From positions 1,364,001 through 1,428,000 of the forward strand of contig NZ_CP128846.1 of the NCBI RefSeq assembly GCF_030388665.1: DNA of 64,000 bases, read 5' to 3'. This DNA is from Streptomyces flavofungini. Its GTDB lineage: Bacteria > Actinomycetota > Actinomycetes > Streptomycetales > Streptomycetaceae. The notes below the pieces were generated by a model, which was given only the letters and a program-made list of their open reading frames with translations, made no database searches and had not been told where the DNA came from. Below, piece by piece: positions 25,701 through 32,844 of the stretch (the stretch's first letter is position 1; the number at the start of each line of letters is the position of its first letter). The translations under genes and the position numbers were made by a program.

Positions 25701-28700
25701 GCGCCGGGGCGAGTGCGGGGCGGCGCTCGCGGGCGGGGTGAACCTGATGCTCACGCCCGGCCTCTCGGTGGCGTTCGCGGACGGCGGGATGCTCGCGGCG
25801 GACGGCCGCTGCCGCACGTTCGACGACGCGGCGAGCGGCTACGTGCGCGGAGAGGGCGCGGGCCTGGTCCTGCTCAAGCCCCTGTCGGCCGCCCTCGCCG
25901 ACGGCGACCGCGTGCACGCGGTGATCAGGGGCTCGGCCACCGGGCACGGCGGGCGCGCCAACGGCCTGACCGCGCCGAAGGGTTCCGCGCAGCGCGCCGT
26001 CATCGAACAGGCCCTGGCCCGAGCCGAGTTGAGCGGCAAGGAGATCGACTACGTCGAGGCGCACGGCACCGGCACGCCGCTCGGCGACCCGGTCGAGTGG
26101 GAGGGCCTCGCGGCCGTGTACGGCATGGGCCGCCCGGAGGGGGCCCGCTGCCTGGTCGGCTCCGTCAAGACCAACATCGGGCACCTGGAGGCGGCCGCGG
26201 GTGTCGCGGGCCTCATCAAGGCGGCGCTCGTCGTGCGGGAGCGCGCGGTGCCGCCGACGCTGCACCTGACCACGCCCAACCGCCAACTCGACTTCAGCGG
26301 AGCGGGACTTGACGTACCGACCCGGCTGACGCCGCTGCCCGGCACGGGTCCGGCGCGCGCCGCCGTCAGCTCCTTCGGCTTCGGCGGGGCGAACGCCCAC
26401 GTCGTCCTGGAGTCCCCGCCCGCGCCCGCCCCCGCACCCGCACCGCCCGCACGGCCGGCGCACGCCCTGTGCCTGTCCGGCCACACCCCGACCGCCCTCA
26501 CCACCCTGGCCCGGCGCTGGCGCACCCACCTGGCCGCGAACCCCGACGCGCCCCTCGCCGACCTGTGCCGGGCCGCCCACACCGGCCGGGCCGCGCTCAC
26601 CCACCGCGCGGTCGTCGTCGGCGGGTCCGCGGCAGCGTTCGACGCCGGGCTGGACGCGCTGTCCCGGGGCGAGGCCTCGACGGCGGTGGTGCGCGACACC
26701 GCCGGGCACGGGCCCGAGCCGCGCACGGCGTTCCTGTTCAGCGGCCAGGGCACGCAGTACCCGGGCATGGGCAAGGGCCTGTACGACACGCACGAGCCGT
26801 TCGCCCGCTCCCTCGACCGGGCGGACGACGTGCTGCGCCCGCACCTGGGCGCCCCCCTGACCGACATCCTGTTCGCGCCCGACGGCGCGGACCGGCTGCG
26901 CGCCACCCGGTACTGCCAACCCGCCCTCGTCGCCCTGGAGATCGCGCTCGCCGAGCTGTGGCGGTCCCTCGGCGTGCGGCCCACCGCCGTGCTCGGACAC
27001 AGCGTGGGCGCGTACGCCGCCGCGTGCGTGTCCGGCGCGCTGGCCTTCGAGGACGCCCTCACGCTCGCCGCGACCCGCGGACGGCTCATGGAGGAGCAGC
27101 CGGGCGACGGCGCGATGGCCTCCTGCGTCGGGGATCCCGAGACGGTGCGGGAAGTGGCCTCGCGGTACGGGACGTTGGCGGTGGCCGCCGTCAACGCGCC
27201 CACCCACCTGGTGCTCTCCGGGGACCGCGCGGAGGTCGAGCGGGCGCGCGCGGAGCTCACGGAGCGGTTCGTCGTCGTCAAGCCGCTCGCGGTCTCGGGT
27301 GCCTTCCACTCGCCGCTGATGGCGGGTGCCGCCGAGCCGCTGCGCGCCGCCGCCCGCCGCGTGCGCTTCGCCGAGCCCGCGATCACCTGGGTGTCGGACG
27401 CCACCGGTGAGCCCGTCGGCCGGATCGACGCCGACGCCCTGGTGGACCATCTCCTCGGCACCGTGCGCTTCGCCGACGGCCTCACCACCCTGCGGCGCCT
27501 CGGCTGCACCGCGTACGTCGAGCTCGGCCCGCACCCGACGCTGCTCGGCCTGGGCCGCGCGACGGCTCCCGCCGACGCCGGGCCCGGCACGCGGCCCGCG
27601 CTGTGGCTGCCGTCGCTGCGGCGGGGCAGGGACGGGGCCGCGCCCGGCGCGACGGGCGACTGGGAGACGCTGCTGACGTCCCTGGGGCGGCTGCACTGCG
27701 CGGGCGGCACGGTGGACTGGGCGGCGCTCGACGCGGGGCGGCGGGCACCGCGGGTGCCGGTGCCGCACGCGGTGTGGGAGCGGGAGCCGTACTGGTTCAC
27801 GCCGGGCGGGGCGGAGTCCGGCGGTGAGGGTGCCGCGGCGGACGCGGTCGCGGCGGGGCACGGGCCCGTACGCGTGGCACGGGAGCCCGTGCACGCGGCG
27901 CGGGAACCCGGGTCCGTGCCGCGGGAGCCCCTGGTCGTACCGCGAGAGCCCCGCCGACCGGCCCAAGAGCCCGCGTCCGTACCACAAGAGCCCCTGGACG
28001 TACCGCGAGCGGCGCCCCTCGCGCCCCCGGCGGCGGACGCCCACCGGCCCGGGCGCCAGGAAGTGCTCGCGCAGGTGTCCCGCGTCTGCGGGTACGCCGT
28101 GGCGCAGATTCCGCGCGACGCCCGGCTCGGCGCGGACCTCGGCTTCGACTCGCTGATGCGCGCCGAGCTGGAACGGGCCCTGGCACGACGGTTCCCCGGG
28201 CATCTGAACAGCGACAGGGAGCGGCTGCCCGAGGACCCGACCGTGGAGCAGCTCGCCGACCTCCTGGCGGACGCCGCCCCCGTGGCGGACGAGACGGCCG
28301 CCATCGCCGAGGCACCCGTCGCCGGCGCGCCCGGCGAGGAGACCGCACCCGTCGTGCGCCAGGAGCGCGTCTTCGAGGAATGGCCCGAGTACGCCGAACT
28401 GCGCGGTCGCCTGCGGCAGGCCACGGCCGACGGCGACAACCCCTACGGGCGTACGCACGAGGGCTTCAACAGCGCCCGGTCCTGCGTGGACGGCCGCCCC
28501 GTCCTCAACTTCGCCGCCTTCAACTACCTCGGTCTCTCCCACCATCCACGGGTCCGCGCGGCGGCCCGCGCCGCCGTCGACCGCTACGGCACGTCCTGCT
28601 CGGCGACGCCGCTCCTCTTCGGCGAGACGCCGCTGCACCACCGGCTCGACGCCGAGATCGCCGCGTTCCTCGGCACCGAGGCCGCGATCGTGTTCGCGGG

Positions 28701-30786
28701 CGGGCACGCCACGAACGTCGCGACCATCGGGCACCTCTTCGGCCCCGAGGACCTGATCCTGCACGACGAGTGGATCCACGACAGCGCGGTGCGCGGCAGC
28801 GTCCTGTCCGGCGCCCGGCGCAGGCCGTTCCCGCACAACGACTGGCGCGCGCTCGACCGGCTGCTCGGCGCGTCCCGGGCGCGGGCGCGCCGCGCCCTCG
28901 TCCTCGTCGAGGGCGCCTACAGCCAGGACGGCGACCTGCCGGACCTGCCGAAGTTCATCGACGTGAAGAAGCGGCACGGCGCGATGCTGATGGTCGACGA
29001 GGCCCACTCGCTCGGGGTGCTCGGCCGCACGGGGCGCGGCATCGGGGAGTACTTCGGCGTCGACCGCGCCGACGTCGACCTGTGGATGGGCACGCTCAGC
29101 AAGGCCGTCGGCAGTCTCGGCGGCTATGTGGCGGCGCGGCGCCCGCTCGTGGAGTACCTGAAGTTCACCGCTCCGCTGCACATCTTCAGCACCGGCATCT
29201 CGCCCGCCAACACGGCCGCCGCCCTGGAGGCGCTGCGGGTCGTGCGCGACGAGCCGGAGCGCGTGGCGCGGCTGCGGCACCTCGCCGAGCACTTCCGCGA
29301 CGGGGCCCGCGCCCGCGGCCACGACATCGGCGTGTCGCGGGCGTCGGCGGTGGTCCCGGTCGTCATCGGCGGCTGGGAGGAGACCATGGCGCTCTCCAAC
29401 GCGCTGCTGCGCCTCGGCGTGAACGTGATGCCGATCGGCCACCCCGCCGTCCCCCGCGACGAGTGCCGCCTGCGCTTCTTCGTCAACGCCGATCACACCG
29501 AGCAAGAACTCGACCGCGCACTGGACCTGTTGGGGCGAGCCATGGCTGAACTCAAGCGGACGAACGGGACCTCGCGGACGGCGGGGCGCACCGGGACGGC
29601 GGCGCGCCCTGCGGAGCCCGCGGACCACGCGGACCACGCGGACCACGCGGCCGGACCGGACCACGAAGCGGCGGCGCCGGGCGCGACAGCACCGGTCACC
29701 AGGGCCGGGCCCGACACCACCCCCTCCCCCACGCCCGCCGCCGTCCCGTCCGCCCTGTCCGCCCCGTCCGCCCCGTCCGCCCCGGACGTCCTCGTGGCGG
29801 GCGCGGGCGGCTTCATCGGCGGCCACCTCACCCGCCGCCTCGCCGAACGCGGTCACCGCGTGCGGGCCCTGGTCCGCGAGGGCAGCGACCGCTCGGCGTT
29901 CGCGGAGTTCGACGTCGACGTGGCCGTGGGCGACCTCGGCGATCCCGACAGCCTGCGGCGGGCGGCGGCCGGGGTGCGGCACGTGTACAACTGCACGGGC
30001 CTGTCGGCCGACTGGGGCCCGTGGGCGGACTTCCAGCGGGTCAACGTCGACGGCAGCCGCAACCTCGTCGACGCCGCGCGGCACGCGGGCACCGTCGAGC
30101 GCTTCCTGCACGTGAGCACCACCGACGTGTACGGCTACCCGGTGCGGCCCTGCGACGAGGACACCCCGCCGCGCGACATCGGCCTGCCGTACAACCGCAG
30201 CAAGCTCCTCGGCGAGCAGGCCGTGCGCGAGACCGCGGCCCGCGCGGGTCTGCCGCTGACCGTGGTGCGGCCGGTGAGCGTGTACGGGCCGCGCAGCAAG
30301 GACTTCGTGGTCGAGATCGCGACGCTGCTCCTGAGCCGTCAGATGGTGTGCATCCGGGGCGGCGACGTACCGGCCGGACTCCTGTACGTGACCAACGCGG
30401 CCGACGCGATGATCGCCGCCTGCGCGACCGAGGCCGCCGCGGGCCGCACGTACAACCTGCGCGATCCCGACCGCACGACGTGGCGCGCGTACGTCGAGGC
30501 GCTGGCCCGCGGCCTCGGCGTGAAGCCGCCCTCACTGAGCCTGCCCGCGCCGCTGGCGCGCGGCGTCGCGACGCTGTCGGAGGGGGTGTACGGGGCGCTG
30601 CGGATCAAGTCCCGACCGGTCCTGACCCGGCACGCGGTGCACCTCTTCGACCGCGACCAGTCCTACGCCGTCGACCGTGCCCGCGACGACCTCGGCTTCA
30701 AGGGCGACGTGGGCTTCGAGGAGGGGGTGCGGCTGACCCTCGACTGGCTCGACTCGCCCGAGGGCCGCGCCCGCGTCCCCCGCTGA
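22705..30786 (+). CDS. redL: RedL-RedK fusion: FAAL-ACP(degenerate)-ACP-KS-AT-ACP-OAS-3beta-HSD-like reductase
   Basis: A 2693-residue megasynthase. Residues below count from ATG 22705, which has GGAG six bases upstream; GTG 22690 overlapping the redM stop is the alternative. Order: FAAL-type acyl-AMP ligase (YTSGSTSAPKG, 214-224); an ACP-like domain with H675 in place of the serine (LGLDHPRL); ACP (S758); ketosynthase (C985, H1120, H1160); malonyl-type acyltransferase (S1433 in GHSVG, H1535 in GAFHS); a Pro/Glu repeat linker; ACP (S1816); alpha-oxoamine synthase (PLP K2133 in TLSKAVG); then a Rossmann reductase (GAGGFIGG 2366-2373, Y2496 and K2500) matching RedK. RedL joins dodecanoate, malonate and glycine, and RedK reduces the ketone on the way to 2-undecylpyrrole. 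In S. coelicolor redK is a separate gene. Confidence 0.93.
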   Translation: MTQGPTETHERGGEPRTLVDLLRRHAAHRPDALAYRFLGTSDAPARDGAPAPGEHSWTFADLDLRARHVAALLQHEGAAGDPVLLLHPPGLDYIAGFLGCLYAGATAVPAYPPDTRRFGQTMPRLAAIARDARAMHALATGGLSRFAGDREDELAALGLGGLRWLVTGGGSGAAGGGPHGSPGGQEDVAGADTAGADDWRAPDLDGDSLAFLQYTSGSTSAPKGVMVSHGNLLHNLAAIHRRLAHDADSQMVSWLPPYHDMGLIGGILSPLYGGFPAHLMAPMSFVRRPLLWLQALSDTRASTSVAPNFGFEACVRRITDEERDRLDLRHWRLALNGAEPVRADTLDRFVERFAPCGFRRAALLPCYGLAEATLMVTGVRAHEPPAVGEFDSAALGTGRATEATEAGKAAGGRVTRVVACGPAVDGVDVAVVDAATRRRVADEGTVGEVWLTGAGVARGYWRRPEATEATFGARLADEPDTPYLRTGDLGFLRDGQLHVVGRTKDVVIVRGRNHYPHDIELTVERADPAVRAGCGAAFAVEVDGAEQLVVAYEIDGRRAADAPGLLARLRSAIADEHEVTPHAVVLLKRSTVHRTTSGKIQRQACRADFLGLGLKVVAASVTRDGPVPAPDGRRQGQPVAAVVDEVLRAHVPAATATATATATATSTFADLGLDHPRLLLVARDLERRLGVPVPVGELLVRPRVDTLTGLLSPRVPAAGTWDPDSVEAWLTARVAERLGLAATAVDPSRPLASLGLDSKQAVAVLAELSARTGREIPASVVFDHPTIRAIAAHLGAADTAAAGARAGTSATVAAAGPAGPGGAPEPVAVVGIGCRFPGAPDPDSYWRLLRDGRDAITEVPRGRWDAARVAAPGFGGFLDGVEEFDARFFGLSAREAVRMDPQQRLLLETAWAALEDAGHDPTSCAGSATGVFVGISSHDYAEFQMGRIDTVDVHGATGNAHSIAANRLSYALDLRGPSLAVDTACSSSLTAVHLACDSLRRGECGAALAGGVNLMLTPGLSVAFADGGMLAADGRCRTFDDAASGYVRGEGAGLVLLKPLSAALADGDRVHAVIRGSATGHGGRANGLTAPKGSAQRAVIEQALARAELSGKEIDYVEAHGTGTPLGDPVEWEGLAAVYGMGRPEGARCLVGSVKTNIGHLEAAAGVAGLIKAALVVRERAVPPTLHLTTPNRQLDFSGAGLDVPTRLTPLPGTGPARAAVSSFGFGGANAHVVLESPPAPAPAPAPPARPAHALCLSGHTPTALTTLARRWRTHLAANPDAPLADLCRAAHTGRAALTHRAVVVGGSAAAFDAGLDALSRGEASTAVVRDTAGHGPEPRTAFLFSGQGTQYPGMGKGLYDTHEPFARSLDRADDVLRPHLGAPLTDILFAPDGADRLRATRYCQPALVALEIALAELWRSLGVRPTAVLGHSVGAYAAACVSGALAFEDALTLAATRGRLMEEQPGDGAMASCVGDPETVREVASRYGTLAVAAVNAPTHLVLSGDRAEVERARAELTERFVVVKPLAVSGAFHSPLMAGAAEPLRAAARRVRFAEPAITWVSDATGEPVGRIDADALVDHLLGTVRFADGLTTLRRLGCTAYVELGPHPTLLGLGRATAPADAGPGTRPALWLPSLRRGRDGAAPGATGDWETLLTSLGRLHCAGGTVDWAALDAGRRAPRVPVPHAVWEREPYWFTPGGAESGGEGAAADAVAAGHGPVRVAREPVHAAREPGSVPREPLVVPREPRRPAQEPASVPQEPLDVPRAAPLAPPAADAHRPGRQEVLAQVSRVCGYAVAQIPRDARLGADLGFDSLMRAELERALARRFPGHLNSDRERLPEDPTVEQLADLLADAAPVADETAAIAEAPVAGAPGEETAPVVRQERVFEEWPEYAELRGRLRQATADGDNPYGRTHEGFNSARSCVDGRPVLNFAAFNYLGLSHHPRVRAAARAAVDRYGTSCSATPLLFGETPLHHRLDAEIAAFLGTEAAIVFAGGHATNVATIGHLFGPEDLILHDEWIHDSAVRGSVLSGARRRPFPHNDWRALDRLLGASRARARRALVLVEGAYSQDGDLPDLPKFIDVKKRHGAMLMVDEAHSLGVLGRTGRGIGEYFGVDRADVDLWMGTLSKAVGSLGGYVAARRPLVEYLKFTAPLHIFSTGISPANTAAALEALRVVRDEPERVARLRHLAEHFRDGARARGHDIGVSRASAVVPVVIGGWEETMALSNALLRLGVNVMPIGHPAVPRDECRLRFFVNADHTEQELDRALDLLGRAMAELKRTNGTSRTAGRTGTAARPAEPADHADHADHAAGPDHEAAAPGATAPVTRAGPDTTPSPTPAAVPSALSAPSAPSAPDVLVAGAGGFIGGHLTRRLAERGHRVRALVREGSDRSAFAEFDVDVAVGDLGDPDSLRRAAAGVRHVYNCTGLSADWGPWADFQRVNVDGSRNLVDAARHAGTVERFLHVSTTDVYGYPVRPCDEDTPPRDIGLPYNRSKLLGEQAVRETAARAGLPLTVVRPVSVYGPRSKDFVVEIATLLLSRQMVCIRGGDVPAGLLYVTNAADAMIAACATEAAAGRTYNLRDPDRTTWRAYVEALARGLGVKPPSLSLPAPLARGVATLSEGVYGALRIKSRPVLTRHAVHLFDRDQSYAVDRARDDLGFKGDVGFEEGVRLTLDWLDSPEGRARVPR
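24664..24699 (+). repeat. Hexanucleotide repeat (GCCACC)6 in redL
   Basis: Six perfect copies of GCCACC encode an Ala-Thr run just before the degenerate ACP-like domain of RedL. Such a run is prone to slip in units of two residues, which changes linker length without breaking the frame. Confidence 0.85.
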
Positions 30787-30832
30787 GGCCCCGCCCGCTC
30801 AGCCCGAGTCCGAGCCCGAGAGGAACCCCGTC

Positions 30833-31711
30833 GTGCACCTCACCGAACGGCCGCAGGCACCGGCCCGGGCCTGGTTCGCGGGCCCCGGCTTCGGGCCCCC
30901 GCCAGGAGCGGCCGCCTCGCCCGGCGCCACCTCGCCCGGCGCCGCACCGGCCGCCGCGCCCGCGCCGGACGCGCCCGACCCCCGGCCGCGTCTGATCTGC
31001 TTCAGCCACGCGGGCGGCACCCCGTCCGTGTTCCGCGACTGGCCCGCCCTGCTCGGCCCCGCCGTCAGGGTCGTACCGGTGCTGCTCCCGGGGCGCGGCC
31101 TGCGGCTCGGGGAGGAGCCGTACACGGACATGGAGCCGCTGGCCCGTGACGTGACCGACGCGCTCGTGGCGGCCGGACACGTCGGCGACCACGCCCTGTT
31201 CGGGCACAGCATGGGCGCGCTCCTGGCCTACGAGGTCGCCTGTGAGCTGCGGGCGCGCGAACTCCCCGGCCCCACGCACCTGTTCGCGTCCGGCAGCAGG
31301 GCCCCGCACCTGTACGGCGGCCCCGACGACCAGGCGCTCGGCGACGACGACCTGCGGCGCCTCGTGCACGACCTGGGCGCCCTGGAGCCCGACGACCGGG
31401 TGGGCGGCTCCTACCTGGAGCGCAGGCTGCCCGTGCTGCGCGCCGACCTCACGCTCTGCGCCCGCTACCGCTGGCGGCCGCGGCGCCCGCTCGACTGCCC
31501 GATGACGGCGTTCTCCGCCGCCCGCGACCCGGTGGCGCCCCCGGACCACGTCGAGGCGTGGCGGGCGTACACCAGCGCCTCGCTGCTGCACCGCAGGGTG
31601 GCGGGCGGCCACTTCTACCTGACCGGACCCGCACGGCTTCCGCTCCTACGTGAGCTGCGCGCCGAACTCACCCGTACCACCGAGGAGAGGGACCCCACAT
31701 GGACCTACTGA
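30833..31711 (+). CDS. redJ: Type II thioesterase RedJ
   Basis: A 292-residue alpha/beta hydrolase of the type II (editing) thioesterase family. The nucleophile is S126 in LFGHSMGALLAYEV and the catalytic histidine is in VAGGHFYLTG. LICFSHAGGTPSVFRDW is the usual first strand. RedJ is reported to release dodecanoate from the ACP to supply RedL, or to clear stalled chains. GTG 30833 follows GAGAGGAA. The first ~45 residues are a Pro/Ala-rich extension. The end overlaps redI by 13 bp. Confidence 0.9.
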   Translation: MHLTERPQAPARAWFAGPGFGPPPGAAASPGATSPGAAPAAAPAPDAPDPRPRLICFSHAGGTPSVFRDWPALLGPAVRVVPVLLPGRGLRLGEEPYTDMEPLARDVTDALVAAGHVGDHALFGHSMGALLAYEVACELRARELPGPTHLFASGSRAPHLYGGPDDQALGDDDLRRLVHDLGALEPDDRVGGSYLERRLPVLRADLTLCARYRWRPRRPLDCPMTAFSAARDPVAPPDHVEAWRAYTSASLLHRRVAGGHFYLTGPARLPLLRELRAELTRTTEERDPTWTY

Positions 31712-32844
31712 GGCTGGCCAGGGCCGTCAAGGACCGGGCACAGGAGCCGTTCACGGATCTCGCCGCGATGGCGCGGATCGTCGCCGACCCCCGCCTTCCG
31801 CTGCTTCTCGTCCTCAACCGGACGCTGTTCACGCCCCTGTACCGGGCGTCGTTCCTCGCCGCCGCGGCGGGCTCGGGCGTGCTCGGGTGCCTGGCGGCGC
31901 GCCCGTGCGACCTGGAGAGCCTGGCCGAACACCTGGAGAGCGGGCCCGAGGACCGGCAACGCCTGCGCGCCTGGCTGGACGTCGGCGTGCGCCTCGGCGA
32001 GCTGGACCGCGGCGAGGGCTGCTACCGGCTGCGCAGCCGCACCGCCAAGGCGCTCGCGCAGGTCGGCAACGACGCCGTCGCGGGCGCCCTCGAAGAGCTC
32101 CTTCGCTTCCACGTGCCCGCGCTGCGCGACGCCCCGCGCATGCTGAAGGACGGCAGCCGCTTCGATCTCTCCGACCAGGACGGCCTGGTCATCGCCCGCT
32201 CCACCCTGGTCGTGCGCGGCTTCGTGGAGGAGGCCATCAGCCGGGTGCTGCCGCGCACCGCGCCGGTGCGGCTCCTCGAAGTGGGCTGCGGCAGCGGCGC
32301 GTACGTCCGGTACGCGGCCGGGCTCAACCCGCGTCTGACGGCGCTGGCCGTCGACCTCCAGGCGGAGGTCGCCGAGCAGGCCGCGAAGAACATGGCGCAG
32401 TGGGGCCTCGCCGACCGCGTCGAGACCCGCGCCGGGGATCTGCGCACGCTGGACCTGCAACCGCAGTTCGACGTGGTGACGCTGCACAACAACATCTACT
32501 ACTTCCCCGAGGAGGAGCGCGCCGAGGTCCTGGCCCGCGCCCGGTCCTTCCTCGCCCCCGGCGGCACGCTGCTGCTCACCTCCTCGTGCCGGGGCGGGGG
32601 CCCGCTGGGCCTGGACGTGCTCAACCTCTGGTTCGAGTACGCCGGTTTCGGCGGCCCGCTGCCGCAGGCCGACGAGCTCACCGGCCAGCTGCGGCAGGCG
32701 GGCTTCGAGCAGGTGCGGGCGACCCGGTTGCTGCCCGGCCAGGCGTTCCGCTCGTTCGTCGGCGTCAACCCGGCGGCCGGGCCCGCCGCCCTGCCCCCGG
32801 CCCGCTCCGGCTCCCCCACCACCGCCGAGGAGGCCGCGTCATGA
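31699..32844 (+). CDS. redI: SAM-dependent O-methyltransferase RedI
   Basis: A 381-residue methyltransferase with the SAM-binding EVGCGSG motif at 194-200 and a post-I VDLQAEV. An N-terminal helical dimerisation domain with the CLAARPCDLESLAEHL segment fits small-molecule O-methyltransferases. RedI/PigF methylates the hydroxyl of HBC to give 4-methoxy-2,2'-bipyrrole-5-carbaldehyde (MBC). The start overlaps redJ and the stop overlaps redH (ATGA). The usual helper RedF (PigN) is not encoded in the window. Confidence 0.9.
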   Translation: MDLLRLARAVKDRAQEPFTDLAAMARIVADPRLPLLLVLNRTLFTPLYRASFLAAAAGSGVLGCLAARPCDLESLAEHLESGPEDRQRLRAWLDVGVRLGELDRGEGCYRLRSRTAKALAQVGNDAVAGALEELLRFHVPALRDAPRMLKDGSRFDLSDQDGLVIARSTLVVRGFVEEAISRVLPRTAPVRLLEVGCGSGAYVRYAAGLNPRLTALAVDLQAEVAEQAAKNMAQWGLADRVETRAGDLRTLDLQPQFDVVTLHNNIYYFPEEERAEVLARARSFLAPGGTLLLTSSCRGGGPLGLDVLNLWFEYAGFGGPLPQADELTGQLRQAGFEQVRATRLLPGQAFRSFVGVNPAAGPAALPPARSGSPTTAEEAAS

